Source: an uncultured Acetobacteraceae bacterium (GTDB lineage: Bacteria; Pseudomonadota; Alphaproteobacteria; Acetobacterales; Acetobacteraceae). Taken from it: DNA of 64,000 nt. A program made the position numbers and the translations under genes. The stretch is taken from NCBI GenBank assembly GCA_946476985.1, contig CAMKWS010000002.1:185958-249957 (forward strand), in the 5' to 3' direction. The notes under the pieces are model-generated. The model ran no database searches. It saw only the letters and a program-made list of their open reading frames with translations, and was not told where the DNA came from. Below are positions 36,432-46,238 of the stretch, one piece after another (position 1 is the stretch's first letter; each line of letters begins with the position of its first letter).

Positions 36432-37544
36432 TTATCGGCCACCAGCAGGGATTGTCACCAACGCCCCTTTAGTCGTCGCTGTTTCTGCTAAAGCATGGAT
36501 AAATTGCAACATAGAAAATGCGAGTTTACTGGGAAGGTCATCCTTCGCAATCCAATACCAATAACCATCATACTCCACCTGCGTATATGCCACATCCAAA
36601 CCCGGCCGAGTGACACTGCAATGGATGATAATAGGTGGACGCGGTTCTTTCGCTGAGCGAATGATCGTAGGAGAAGTGACCCCTTTATCTACCATCTTCT
36701 GCGGCACTTCCATCGTGCTCGCAACATCTTCCCAAATCGAGAGCATAGAACGCGTTACAAGCGCCACCTGCCCCGGCTTATCTGCCACGCGCCCATATAC
36801 GACCTCAGCTTGCTCGCTTCCTGCTGGAATTTGCAAAGCTTGACGCACTTGGTCTTGCAGATCACTAATTGCCTGAGTGTTTGTCTTCGGCAACAAGATA
36901 AAGGTACGCTCTGGCTCTGCAGGCTTATCTTGCGTTGCCTCAACTGGCGCAACATTACGAATGCTCAACGCATTACCCTGTTGCAGGGCACGTAATGCTC
37001 TTAACAGGTAAGTAAAACGTACAGAAGCTTGCTGCCCTTCTGTTCCGGCTATTGTCCCTGTTGTATTACTCGCCGCCCCAATAGATTGCATGGTGAGCTG
37101 CATTAGAATATCAACCGGTAACCCACTCACAATCAAAGGCAAGAGAGTTTGTGGAGTAATAGGGCGGAGAATATTTACAGAAAACTGCACACCCGAGACA
37201 GGTTGATATGTTACTGTTGGGCTGTCGGAATATGAATAGCCAACACTCCCCCCAATAGCCCCACCGCCTGAACTATTCCACGGCGTTCCATTGATATTTG
37301 CACTTGAATTCCGTCCTACAGAGTAAGCGGAAATAATTTGTGTGGTATCTAGCAATGTTGGCGAGAATGAATACCGAAGCTGCACAATATTAAACAGCAT
37401 TTCCTGGTTCTGCTCACGACTGATCTCTTTTTCATAATCCAGCCGATCCCTACGCATGTTATGCGGCCCGATAGACGAAGCGCAGGATGTCAAAGCCAGC
37501 ATACTTACAGCAGCCATACACCCTAAAGAGCGAAGCAGTTTCAT
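36432..37544 (-). CDS. Unrecognised lipoprotein
   Basis: 370 residues. The N-terminus ends in LALTSC, giving lipobox Cys21 with Ala-Ser after it, so it should be an outer-membrane lipoprotein. The mature start has REQNQEMLFNIVQLRYSFSP, then a Gly/Ser/Asn-rich stretch (~80-125) and mixed alpha/beta sequence with YWYWIAKDDLPSKLAF near the end. I do not recognise the family. It is monocistronic with its own promoter candidate, and a terminator follows. AGGA precedes the ATG. Confidence 0.8.
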   Translation of the reverse strand: MKLLRSLGCMAAVSMLALTSCASSIGPHNMRRDRLDYEKEISREQNQEMLFNIVQLRYSFSPTLLDTTQIISAYSVGRNSSANINGTPWNSSGGGAIGGSVGYSYSDSPTVTYQPVSGVQFSVNILRPITPQTLLPLIVSGLPVDILMQLTMQSIGAASNTTGTIAGTEGQQASVRFTYLLRALRALQQGNALSIRNVAPVEATQDKPAEPERTFILLPKTNTQAISDLQDQVRQALQIPAGSEQAEVVYGRVADKPGQVALVTRSMLSIWEDVASTMEVPQKMVDKGVTSPTIIRSAKEPRPPIIIHCSVTRPGLDVAYTQVEYDGYWYWIAKDDLPSKLAFSMLQFIHALAETATTKGALVTIPAGGR

Positions 37545-37606
37545 ATGTTATCCTGAATATACGGCACAAATATGAAGTAAACATATAGTGCAAAAATAAT
37601 TAATAA

Positions 37607-37635
37607 ATTATATCAAACCCACATAAACTTGCCTA
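37607..37635 (-). promoter_or_regulatory. Candidate promoter of the lipoprotein gene
   Basis: On the minus strand TAGGCA (37635-37630), a 17-base spacer and a perfect TATAAT (37612-37607), 63 bases before the ATG. Confidence 0.45.
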
Positions 37636-37683
37636 GACATTCACTACAAATGTAAACAATACTTGATCAAAATATACGCTACA

Positions 37684-37717
37684 AATAAAAAAGGGACGCA
37701 TCTTTCAGCGCCCCCTT
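37684..37717 (-). terminator. Terminator of serS
   Basis: On the minus strand a 10-bp stem (37717-37708 with 37699-37690, two G-T pairs) is followed by TTTTTTAT. It lies 24 bases after the serS stop. Confidence 0.75.
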
Positions 37718-37740
37718 ACCTCCCTTTAAAACAGGCTTTC

Positions 37741-39006
37741 TTAGCGTTTAATTACGCTTACCCCGCCCATATAAGGCTGCAACACCTCTGGCACTGCAAT
37801 ACTCCCATCAGCCTGCTGATACACTTCCATCAAAGCAATCATCACACGGCCAACAGCCAAACCAGAGCCATTAAGCGTATGCACGAAGGCTGTTGTTTTC
37901 TCTTTACGCATACGCGCATTCATCCGCCGAGCTTGGAAATCCCGCGTGTTGGAACAAGACGACACTTCACGCCATGCTTTTTGACCGGGAAGCCACGCTT
38001 CAAGGTCAAACGTCTTTGCCGCACCAAACCCCGTATCCCCTGCACAGAGCAGCACACGACGGAAAGGCAGTCCCAGGCGTTTTAGCACTGTCTCTGCCGC
38101 ACTCGTCATACGCTCATGCTCGGCCTCACTCTTCTCCGGCGCAACGATGGAGACAAGCTCACATTTAGTAAATTGATGCTGGCGCAGCATACCACGCACA
38201 TCACGTCCCGCAGAGCCCGCCTCAGAACGGAAGCAAGTTGAAAGCGTTGTTAAACGCCGCGGCAGGCTATCTGCTGAGAGGATCTCACCCATAACAGATG
38301 CTGTCAGCGGGACTTCTCCTGTAGGGATCAGCCACCGGCCATCATCTGTATGAAAAGAATCTTCAGCAAATTTCGGCAACTTATCCGTGCCATACATCGC
38401 CGCATCATTCACCAAGAGCGGAACAGTGGTCTCCTCATACCCGAACTCACCTGTATGAGTATCAAGCATAAATTGTCCCAAAGCACGTTCCAAACGCGCC
38501 AAAGCGCCACGCAGCATGACAAACCGAGAGCCTGCGATTTTCCCCGCATTAGGGAAATCCATCAACCCTAAAGCCTCACCCAGCTCAAAATGCTGTTTTG
38601 CTTCAAAGGCAAAGCTCGGCACATCTCCGCACTGATGCACCACAACATTATCAGACTCATCACGCCCTGGAGGAACAGAAGCATCAAGCTGGTTGGGTAG
38701 AGATTGAAGAACGTCATCAATCCGCTTTTGTATCTCAGCTGCGCGGCTTTCTAGCGTAGCAATTTCATCCCGCAAAGCCGCACCACGAGCCTCAATCTCT
38801 GAGGTATCTTCACCATTACGCTTGGCTTGCCCAATCTCCTTTGCCAAGCCTTTCCGTTGCCCCTGTGCCTCTTGCAAGGCCGCTAAAGCCGCACGGCGCT
38901 GTTCATCCTCTTTTACCAGAGCATCTGCTACAGCAGGCAACCCACGCCGGGCCAAAGCATCATCAAAAGCAGCGGGGTCTGCACGTAGGGCTTTAAGGTC
39001 ATGCAT
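37741..39006 (-). CDS. serS: Serine-tRNA ligase
   Basis: 421 residues. N-terminal coiled-coil tRNA-binding arm (~30-105, rich in Arg/Glu/Ala), then the class II core with [36 protein letters not shown] (motif 2) and [16 protein letters not shown] (motif 3). ATG 39006 gives the usual [14 protein letters not shown] start; the frame is open to a GTG at 39024. It lies 40 bases after tatC and is the last gene of the minus-strand block before a terminator. In related genomes surE usually follows, but here the lipoprotein gene does. Confidence 0.97.
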   Translation of the reverse strand: MHDLKALRADPAAFDDALARRGLPAVADALVKEDEQRRAALAALQEAQGQRKGLAKEIGQAKRNGEDTSEIEARGAALRDEIATLESRAAEIQKRIDDVLQSLPNQLDASVPPGRDESDNVVVHQCGDVPSFAFEAKQHFELGEALGLMDFPNAGKIAGSRFVMLRGALARLERALGQFMLDTHTGEFGYEETTVPLLVNDAAMYGTDKLPKFAEDSFHTDDGRWLIPTGEVPLTASVMGEILSADSLPRRLTTLSTCFRSEAGSAGRDVRGMLRQHQFTKCELVSIVAPEKSEAEHERMTSAAETVLKRLGLPFRRVLLCAGDTGFGAAKTFDLEAWLPGQKAWREVSSCSNTRDFQARRMNARMRKEKTTAFVHTLNGSGLAVGRVMIALMEVYQQADGSIAVPEVLQPYMGGVSVIKR

Positions 39007-39046
39007 AGGTTTAAAATACTCCACTCATCATGTCATACAGCTCACT

Positions 39047-39949
39047 TTAGGAAGCTGACATATTATCCTCATTCTGAGGTTTACTCACAGAAGGAAGTGG
39101 CGGTAAGGCACTCTCCTCTTGCGCATCCTCAAGCGTTTCATCCTCTTTAGCTGGGCGAGGTTCTACCAAACGTGCAGCAAGAATAGAAATCTCATAAAGT
39201 CCGACCAAAGGTATAGCGAGCCCCAGCATGGTAATCGCATCCGGCGGGGCGAGAACAGCTGCCACAGCAAAAGCCGCAACATACGCATAACGCCGCACAC
39301 GCCGCAAAAGGGACGTCCCAACCAAGCCGGCCCTTACGAGTAGTGTAAGCACCACAGGCAACTCAAAACACACCCCAAAGGCAAGGATCATCTTTGTTAC
39401 GAGATTAAGGTACTCCGATACTCTCGCCTGTAGCTCGATACCCATTTGGGTTTCACCACCTAATTGCTGGAAAGAGAGAAAAAACTTCCATGCAAAAGGG
39501 AAAACCAAATAATAAGCAAGCGCCGCACCGCCTACAAACAAAATAGGCGTTGCCACTAGAAAAGGTGCAAAAGCCTTTTTCTCATTTTTATACAAACCCG
39601 GCGCAATAAAAATCCATGCTTGGATAGCGATCATCGGGAAAGACAAAAAAAACGCCCCGAAGACTGACACCCGCACATAAGTAAAAAAAGCTTCATACAA
39701 AGCTGTATAAATAAGATGCGGCTGCTCCCCCTTATGGCGCATGATATCTGCCAACGGAGCCGCCAAAAAGCGATAAATCTCACCTGAGAAGTGATAACAT
39801 ACCAAAAACGCCAGTACGAATGTCGCCAGCGACCAAATAAGCCGCCGCCTTAACTCCACCAAATGCTCAACCAAGGGCATAGGGGTATCAGCATTATGCT
39901 CACCCGCTGCATCATGCGAGATAGGAGATGATATCTCATGCTTGGCCAT
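39047..39949 (-). CDS. tatC: Sec-independent protein translocase TatC
   Basis: 300 residues with six membrane segments. The conserved N-terminal MPLVEHLVELRRRLI and the FVLAFLVCYHFSGEIYRFLAAPL segment identify TatC, the receptor that binds twin-arginine signal peptides. It overlaps the end of tatB by 14 bases. After the last helix there is a longer polar, Glu/Pro/Ser-rich tail (~residues 260-300). Confidence 0.97.
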   Translation of the reverse strand: MAKHEISSPISHDAAGEHNADTPMPLVEHLVELRRRLIWSLATFVLAFLVCYHFSGEIYRFLAAPLADIMRHKGEQPHLIYTALYEAFFTYVRVSVFGAFFLSFPMIAIQAWIFIAPGLYKNEKKAFAPFLVATPILFVGGAALAYYLVFPFAWKFFLSFQQLGGETQMGIELQARVSEYLNLVTKMILAFGVCFELPVVLTLLVRAGLVGTSLLRRVRRYAYVAAFAVAAVLAPPDAITMLGLAIPLVGLYEISILAARLVEPRPAKEDETLEDAQEESALPPLPSVSKPQNEDNMSAS

Positions 39950-40529
39950 GCTGGGGCTTCCCTTTTTCAGACTGCGTTTCGCTCAAAATTAAGGTACGCT
40001 TCCCATTATGTAAGGCAACTTCTGGTGGTAAAAAAGCCGGACGATGCCAATAAGGAGATTCTTCAATAAGACGCATAGCCGTACTTGGCGGCAGAATAAC
40101 TGGCGCACCTTCCAGAGCCTCTGCTCGCGCCTTCATCCGTGCATTATATGGCTGCGCTTCCTCTCCTGGAGCAGAGGGCTCACTTCCTTGCAAGGGCGCT
40201 GGAGGCGGTGGTGGTGCGACGGGCAAACCATGTTGCGGGTTAGTCGGTAATGACAGGTCTCTTTCCAAAGAGCTATCAGGGTCAATGGCACGGCGTATCT
40301 GCTCACGCGGGCTAAATTGGCGTAATTCTCGCAATTGGTCCCGTGCTTCACTCAGATCAGCCTCTTGAACCATATCATCAATATGGCGTTGAAACTCCGC
40401 CCCCATACGGCGGATTGCCTTTATCGCTTTAGATAGCGTACGCATCGCAACGGGAAGGTCTTTCGGGCCAATACAAACTAAGGCCACAACCACCAGTAGG
40501 GCGATTTCAGTCCAGCTTAGATCAAACAT
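39936..40529 (-). CDS. tatB: Sec-independent protein translocase TatB
   Basis: About 197 residues. MFDLSWTEIALLVVVALVCIGPKDLPVAMR is the canonical TatB membrane helix and Gly-Pro hinge, followed by an amphipathic helix and a long Pro-rich cytoplasmic tail (PPPPPAP at ~110). A start at 40535 is possible, but GGGAGG seven bases before ATG 40529 and the family N-terminus favour the latter. TatB works with TatC in signal-peptide recognition. No tatA lies between it and scpB. Confidence 0.95.
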   Translation of the reverse strand: MFDLSWTEIALLVVVALVCIGPKDLPVAMRTLSKAIKAIRRMGAEFQRHIDDMVQEADLSEARDQLRELRQFSPREQIRRAIDPDSSLERDLSLPTNPQHGLPVAPPPPPAPLQGSEPSAPGEEAQPYNARMKARAEALEGAPVILPPSTAMRLIEESPYWHRPAFLPPEVALHNGKRTLILSETQSEKGKPQHGQA

Positions 40530-40544
40530 CGCCATCCCTCCCTT

Positions 40545-41132
40545 TTACGATGGTTGTATGACCTCTTCTAACTCACTCTCCGCCTCATCGGAAGATGGCT
40601 CAAACAAGAGCTCTTCACGCCGTGGTAAATCTCCCAGACTATTTAAACCAAATATCTGCAGAAATTGCGGTGTTGTGCCCCATAAAACAGGTCGACCGGG
40701 CACTTCTTTCCGCCCTTTCGGTGCAATCAAACCTTCCTCAAGCAAGGTATCTAGAATACTCTGCCCAAGCCCCACACCACGAATGGTCTCAATTTCTACA
40801 CGCGTGCATGGCTGATGATATGCCACAATTGCGAGTGTCTCCATCGTCCCTTTGCTGAGCCGCCGTGGCCGCTCAATAACACGGGCCAATGCGGGGCCAA
40901 ATTCCTCCCGCGTGCGGAACTGCCACCCACCAGAAACGGCATAAAGTTCAACCGTATGCCCCTCATACCGCTTAGCAACTTCATCTAACACGGCCCCGAG
41001 CGTACCAGCTTGTTCATCCAACCCTTGAGAGCGCAACATCTCCGCAATACTGGAAGCCCGCACTGGCCCAGCACTCGCAAAAATAAGAGCTTCAGCAAGG
41101 TCTACCGCCTTTTTAAAGGAAACAGGCTCCAT
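40545..41132 (-). CDS. scpB: Segregation and condensation protein B
   Basis: 195 residues with two winged-helix domains: ALIFASAGPVRASSIAEML and RLSKGTMETLAIVAYHQPCTRVEIETIRGVG. It binds ScpA as part of the SMC condensin-like complex that compacts chromosomes. ATG overlaps the scpA stop (TAATG). The acidic C-terminal tail is typical. Confidence 0.95.
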   Translation of the reverse strand: MEPVSFKKAVDLAEALIFASAGPVRASSIAEMLRSQGLDEQAGTLGAVLDEVAKRYEGHTVELYAVSGGWQFRTREEFGPALARVIERPRRLSKGTMETLAIVAYHQPCTRVEIETIRGVGLGQSILDTLLEEGLIAPKGRKEVPGRPVLWGTTPQFLQIFGLNSLGDLPRREELLFEPSSDEAESELEEVIQPS

Positions 41133-41884
41133 TACACATCACCTCTTTTACGCCACTCAATTGCCCCAAAAGAAGCATCTTGCCTAAGCTCTACCTGTCC
41201 ACCTTTAGCCATCTCTAGGCCTGCCATTAAAGCTCCAGCAACAGCCGCCCTCCGCCCTAAGACACCACCTTCTGTAAGCTCTGGCAAAACGGAAACCAAA
41301 GAACTCCACCCCGCAACATGCCTCTGACCAAGCAAGCGTGCTAAAGCGGAGCGAGCTTGCTGGGTGCTCCAATAACGCGTGACCCTAGGCGTATAAACAC
41401 GCTTATGCCCCCCGCGTCGCCGCGCAGATAAATAAGCAAGCACCAAGGAAGGCAGATCCCCCTTGAGAGGAGCCATCTCAATTCTTGTATGATTTTCAGG
41501 TTCTTGGCGCGCAAAGACATCACGCTTTAACCGAGGACGTTCCTCTAACCACGCCCCCGCACGATGCATTTGCTCAAGGTCAAGGAGACGCTCATGCAAC
41601 TGACCTGCGGCATCTTCGGCTTCATCATCACCCTCAACCGAAGGTAATAATAAGCGAGATTTCAACCATGCCAGCCACGCCGCCATCACCAGCCAATCTG
41701 CTGCAATCTCAAGCCTTAATGTCTCAGCTCCTTCACGAGCTTTTTCTACAACCTCCAGATATTGCTCTGTTAACTGCAAAATAGAGATTTGCCTCAAATC
41801 CACTTTTTGCATTCGAGCAAGGTCAAGCAGAAGATCCAGCGGACCTTCAAACCCTTCCAGAACAAGATGTAGCGCGTCACTCAC
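41132..41884 (-). CDS. scpA: Segregation and condensation protein A
   Basis: 250 residues, kleisin of the SMC complex. The N-terminal LEGFEGPLDLLLDLARMQKVDLRQISILQL and the C-terminal winged helix are diagnostic. It bridges the Smc heads. The start is GTG at 41884, ten bases after the SPOR gene. Its stop shares a base with the scpB start, giving a coupled scpAB pair. Confidence 0.95.
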   Translation of the reverse strand: MSDALHLVLEGFEGPLDLLLDLARMQKVDLRQISILQLTEQYLEVVEKAREGAETLRLEIAADWLVMAAWLAWLKSRLLLPSVEGDDEAEDAAGQLHERLLDLEQMHRAGAWLEERPRLKRDVFARQEPENHTRIEMAPLKGDLPSLVLAYLSARRRGGHKRVYTPRVTRYWSTQQARSALARLLGQRHVAGWSSLVSVLPELTEGGVLGRRAAVAGALMAGLEMAKGGQVELRQDASFGAIEWRKRGDV

Positions 41885-41893
41885 AAATAATAC

Positions 41894-42919
41894 TCAGAAT
41901 GTCGCAACAGAACACGCTTGTGACTGGGCATGTAAACGCACACAAAACAACCTTGCGGCCTGACGGTCCGCAAACCCTCCAAGGCGCAAACGGATCAATT
42001 GCCGTCCATTCCGCTCAACAGCCTCAAAAAGCGGCTCACGCTGCCCTAACAAGTTCGGTAATTTTTGCTTTAACTCCTGCCACTCATCCCGTGCCTCATC
42101 TTCACTACCTAAAGCAGCGAGCTGCACCTCATAGCCTCCCGCAGCATGTCCTTTTGCCTGCTGCGCCGCTTCTTTGTGCACAGCAACAACATTATGGGGC
42201 CCCACTTCTGGTGCATGCGCCCCTTCTGGAGATGGCGGAGGAGGAAGAGTGATAGACACCACCGGATGAGTACTCGGCACAGGAACATCCGAATCAGCTT
42301 GCTTTTCTGGAGGCTTCGGCGCTGATTTTGCCACATTATTAGAAGCAACATGCGCAGATGGCGCCACACTCGCTACAGTTTGTTCACTGCGTGCAACAGT
42401 GCTTGCCCCCTCATTAGGCACAGCCTTTGGCTGGGTCTGAGCCGGGAAATCCCGTCTCTGGGTAACATCCCAACTTGGTGGATTGGCGACACGCCCTGCT
42501 AGAATGCGTGCATCTGGTAGCTCCGGCGGCGGCGCAAGATGCACAGCCCCACGCCCCGTAATATCGCTTTTAGCCGTATCATCCCCCATGACCATCATCC
42601 CCCCTGGGTCGGCGGGACGATCTTTTACCGCATAAGGCGGTGGACCAATAACGGGAACACCCTGCGGTGTACGCCCAACCCATGCAGATACCCCAGCGAT
42701 AACAAGCAAGAGAGCAAAAACACTCCCCCCAATCGCTGCCATCGCACGAATAGACAAACCACGCTGGAACACACCAGAAAGCCAATGGCGCAGAAACATC
42801 ATCCCACCCATCGGTGGGGTATGATATGAACGCCGGCGGCGTGTTGCACCACCATCTAAGCGGTCCTTCCGCCGAGGTGGCACAACATTATCCTTCTGTG
42901 TGTGATCCGCCTTTGTCAT
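41894..42919 (-). CDS. SPOR-domain membrane protein
   Basis: 341 residues. The short basic N-terminus is cytoplasmic, one membrane helix spans ~59-81 (IRAMAAIGGSVFALLLVIAGVSAW), a long Pro/Ala/Val-rich periplasmic linker follows, and a C-terminal SPOR domain (~260-341, VQLAALGSEDEARDEWQELK) binds denuded peptidoglycan. The architecture is FtsN-like and such proteins act at the septum. It sits three bases after argS, as in other Alphaproteobacteria. In that conserved block nagZ normally follows; here scpA follows directly. Confidence 0.9.
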   Translation of the reverse strand: MTKADHTQKDNVVPPRRKDRLDGGATRRRRSYHTPPMGGMMFLRHWLSGVFQRGLSIRAMAAIGGSVFALLLVIAGVSAWVGRTPQGVPVIGPPPYAVKDRPADPGGMMVMGDDTAKSDITGRGAVHLAPPPELPDARILAGRVANPPSWDVTQRRDFPAQTQPKAVPNEGASTVARSEQTVASVAPSAHVASNNVAKSAPKPPEKQADSDVPVPSTHPVVSITLPPPPSPEGAHAPEVGPHNVVAVHKEAAQQAKGHAAGGYEVQLAALGSEDEARDEWQELKQKLPNLLGQREPLFEAVERNGRQLIRLRLGGFADRQAARLFCVRLHAQSQACSVATF

Positions 42920-42922
42920 GGC

Positions 42923-44734
42923 CTAGCGTAGCTCCTCTACCGCCTCAACGCCCAAAATGCCCAAGCCAATCTTCAACGTTGCAGCAATCGCCGCAACAAG
43001 TGCCAAGCGTGCCTGGCTTGCTTGAGGGGCATCATCCTGAATAAAGCGCAAACTTGCTTCATCCCGTCCACGATTCCACAGAGCGTGGAAGTCTGATGCA
43101 AGGTCAATACAGTAGGTCGCAATACGATGTGGCTCACGTGCAAGCGCTGCCGCCTCTATTTGACGAGGCAACCCAGCAATACGCCGTAAAATTGCTAGTT
43201 CTTCATCAGCTTTCAAAAGAGACAAATCAAGCTGCGCTAAAGCCTCATGGCTTACAGCGGCCGCACCGTATTTTTCTTCTCCAAGACGTAGAACAGAGCG
43301 GCAGCGTGCATGGGCGTAGTTTACATAGAAGACAGGGTTATCACGTGTTTGAGCCACCACTGCGTTGAGGTCGAACTCCATCTGCGCATCAGCTTTACGG
43401 GTCAACATCGTAAAGCGGACCGCATCCCGACCGACTTCATCAATCAAATCACGCAAGGTTACAAAGGTACCTGCACGTTTGGACATACGCACTGGCTCGC
43501 CATCTTTAACAACGCGTACAATCTGGCACATCACCACTTCAAAAGCGGTTTTCCCTTCTGTCAGGGCAGAAACAGCTGCACGCATACGTGAGACATACCC
43601 GCCGTGATCAGCCCCCAGAACATCAATCAACATATCCGAGCGGCTCGCCTTACGAGCGTGGTAGCCGACGTCATTTGCAAAATAGGTGTTTGAGCCATCA
43701 GACTTCCGCAACGCACGATCTTGATCATCCCCAAAATCAGTCGAGCGGAACAAGGTTTGTGGACGTGCTTCCCAATCCTCTAATTTTTTACCTTTAGGTG
43801 GCTCCAACACACCTTCATATAGCAGGCCACGTTGCTCTAGGTGAGCAATAGCGGCATCTACTTCACCGCTTTTAAGCACTTCAGCTTCACTGCTAAAGAT
43901 CTCATGATGAATGCCCAAAGCGGCAAGATCATCACGGATCATCCCCATCATATGCTCCAAGGCCTCTGCACGGACGATATCAAACCACACGTCCTGAGAA
44001 GCAACACCACCATCTTCCGTAGCAAGGGACCGGCCATGCTTTTCGGCCAGAACTTTCCCTACAGCAATGAGATATTCACCCCGATACTGCAAACCAGATG
44101 GAGCCAATTTACCAAAATCATCTGCTGGGATATCTGTGCCAATGGCCTGTAAATACCGCCAATAAACAGCCCATGTCAGCGCAATCACCTGTGCGCCAGC
44201 ATCATTCACATAATATTCACGTGTGACGCGAAAACCCGCGGCTTCCATGAGGTTCGCCAAAGCGTCCCCCACCACCGCGCCACGGCAATGCCCCACATGC
44301 ATCGGACCTGTTGGGTTAGCAGAGACATATTCCACATTCACACGAGCCTCTTGCCCCAGGGTGGAACGCCCAAAACTTGCCCCACGTTCTAGAACTGTCT
44401 TGGCAATATTCTGCAACATAGAGGGTTGCAGCGTCATATTCACAAAACCAGGCCCTGCCATCTCAACCTTTGCAAGGTCTGGCAGCTCTGCCAACTTTGC
44501 GACAAGGTCTTTAGCAATCTCAAAAGGTTTACGCTTTGCTGGCTTAGAGGCAAGCAAAGCTGCATTCGTTGCCATATCACCATGGGCAGCATCCCGTGGA
44601 GGCGTCACCTCTACACGTGCCGCAACATCATCCGGCAAGTCTGGGACAACAGCCTTTAAAGCTGCAACCACCTTCTCTCGCATAAGAGAGAAGGGACAAT
44701 CCGGAGAAGATGCTGTCGGGGCAATGCCTGCCAT
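42923..44734 (-). CDS. argS: Arginine-tRNA ligase
   Basis: 603 residues. Class I synthetase with the N-terminal Add-1 domain, HIGH-type MHVGHCRGAVVGDAL, the KMSKS-like VRMSKRAGTFVTLRDL, FYVNYAHARCRSVLR and the C-terminal DALR anticodon domain. It charges tRNA-Arg. It begins a tight minus-strand run with the SPOR, scpA and scpB genes. Confidence 0.97.
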   Translation of the reverse strand: MAGIAPTASSPDCPFSLMREKVVAALKAVVPDLPDDVAARVEVTPPRDAAHGDMATNAALLASKPAKRKPFEIAKDLVAKLAELPDLAKVEMAGPGFVNMTLQPSMLQNIAKTVLERGASFGRSTLGQEARVNVEYVSANPTGPMHVGHCRGAVVGDALANLMEAAGFRVTREYYVNDAGAQVIALTWAVYWRYLQAIGTDIPADDFGKLAPSGLQYRGEYLIAVGKVLAEKHGRSLATEDGGVASQDVWFDIVRAEALEHMMGMIRDDLAALGIHHEIFSSEAEVLKSGEVDAAIAHLEQRGLLYEGVLEPPKGKKLEDWEARPQTLFRSTDFGDDQDRALRKSDGSNTYFANDVGYHARKASRSDMLIDVLGADHGGYVSRMRAAVSALTEGKTAFEVVMCQIVRVVKDGEPVRMSKRAGTFVTLRDLIDEVGRDAVRFTMLTRKADAQMEFDLNAVVAQTRDNPVFYVNYAHARCRSVLRLGEEKYGAAAVSHEALAQLDLSLLKADEELAILRRIAGLPRQIEAAALAREPHRIATYCIDLASDFHALWNRGRDEASLRFIQDDAPQASQARLALVAAIAATLKIGLGILGVEAVEELR

Positions 44735-44918
44735 GTTTCTAAAACTTTCTTTTCAAACCTGCCAAAACGCCTCAAGCAACAATAAAGCCCTTCATTTAGA
44801 AGGAAGACTCCATCGCCACATAAAGCCTATATTCCCCAAAACTACATGTCGTCTGCTATCTTTTTAGCAGTGGGAATATCGCCCTCTTATAAAAGGGGCT
44901 ACACTGTTTATGCAATCG

Positions 44919-46091
44919 CTAGCCGAGTATGGAAAGATCCATCAAGCGGCGATGTTCTTCCATTGCGAAACGATCAGTCATACCAGCGATATAATCCGCT
45001 ACCACACGACGTGCAGCAGCCTCATTATCTTGCGCCTTATGCTCCAGTGCCTTTTCACGCCATGGCGGTGGCAACAACGTCGGCTCATTGCCTAAAATGG
45101 TACAAATTTCAGCCAAGGCAATCCGTGCTTTGCGTGTCATGCGCTGCACACGCCAATGCCGATACATGCGTGCATAAAGAAACTTGCGTATTTCCTTATT
45201 GCGCTTTGCCATTTCAGGCGAAAACGCCACAACCGCATAAGGTGCCTGACGTACATCATCAGCTGTTTGGGGAGCCAACGCCTCAAGATTGCGACGACTT
45301 TGTTCAATCAAATCACTCACCAAACGATTGATCACACGGCGCACCGTTTCATGCCGGATACGTTGATCTCTATCCAACGTACCATGGCCTGACCAATCCA
45401 ACGCTTTGGCTTCCTCCAAGCAACTAGCCAGCAATGGAACGGATTGAATATCCTCAAAGCTTAGCAACCCTGCCCGCAAGCCGTCATCAAGGTCATGCCC
45501 ATGATAGGCAACATCATCACAAATGGCCGCAATTTGCGCTTCAACAGACGCGTAAAGATGCAGCTGGAAGGGGTAGCGTTTATCAAAAGATTCCAACCAC
45601 GGTGCTGCTCGCTTCACAGGACCATGATGTTTGGCGAGTCCTTCAAGCGTCTCCCACGTTAGGTTCAAGCCATCAAAGTCATGATAACGTGCTTCAATTT
45701 CTGTCACCTGACGAAGGGACTGAATGTTATGGTCAAACCCGCCCCAAGGCTTCATCGCCTCTTGCAAAGCATCCTCACCGGCATGGCCAAAAGGTGTGTG
45801 ACCGAGATCATGTGCAAGGGCGATCACCTCGGTGAGGTCTTCATTCACACCTAAATTACGCGCAATAGAACGTGAGATCTGCGCTACTTCGAGCGAATGT
45901 GTCAGCCTTGTGCGAAAAAAATCACCTTCATGGTTTAGAAAAACCTGCGTTTTATACTGTAACTGCCGAAACCCTGCCGAATGTAAAACGCGGTCTCTAT
46001 CACGCTGCCACGGGCTACGCATGCCATTTTCTGCTTCTGGGTATAGTCGCCCACGTGCATTCTGACGATTTACAGCATATATGGCCGTCAT
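44919..46091 (-). CDS. dgt: dNTP triphosphohydrolase (dGTPase-like)
   Basis: 390 residues. HD-domain metal site: RTRLTHSLEVAQISRSIAR, then ALAHDLGHTPFGHAGEDAL. The short form is the deoxyguanosinetriphosphate triphosphohydrolase-like family, which breaks dNTPs to nucleoside and triphosphate and affects replication fidelity. It is divergent from erpA, a pairing seen across Alphaproteobacteria. A 184-base gap separates it from argS; I see no clear terminator there, only weak hairpins. Confidence 0.93.
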   Translation of the reverse strand: MTAIYAVNRQNARGRLYPEAENGMRSPWQRDRDRVLHSAGFRQLQYKTQVFLNHEGDFFRTRLTHSLEVAQISRSIARNLGVNEDLTEVIALAHDLGHTPFGHAGEDALQEAMKPWGGFDHNIQSLRQVTEIEARYHDFDGLNLTWETLEGLAKHHGPVKRAAPWLESFDKRYPFQLHLYASVEAQIAAICDDVAYHGHDLDDGLRAGLLSFEDIQSVPLLASCLEEAKALDWSGHGTLDRDQRIRHETVRRVINRLVSDLIEQSRRNLEALAPQTADDVRQAPYAVVAFSPEMAKRNKEIRKFLYARMYRHWRVQRMTRKARIALAEICTILGNEPTLLPPPWREKALEHKAQDNEAAARRVVADYIAGMTDRFAMEEHRRLMDLSILG

Positions 46092-46238
46092 AACCTGACA
46101 CCTTTCTCACATTCTATGCCGCATGCTCCATACAGCCTTTCATCTTCCGATTTGTGGCAGGTCATTCTATAGTGTCAACATCTCTCAACCATTTCTGCCG
46201 TAATGGTGCGATCTTTTTCGAATATGGAGATTTCTCTC

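Noticed and set aside
37684-37717. The hairpin after serS as a bidirectional terminator for the lipoprotein gene
   Set aside because: The lipoprotein gene runs on the minus strand away from this hairpin, so it can only serve serS.
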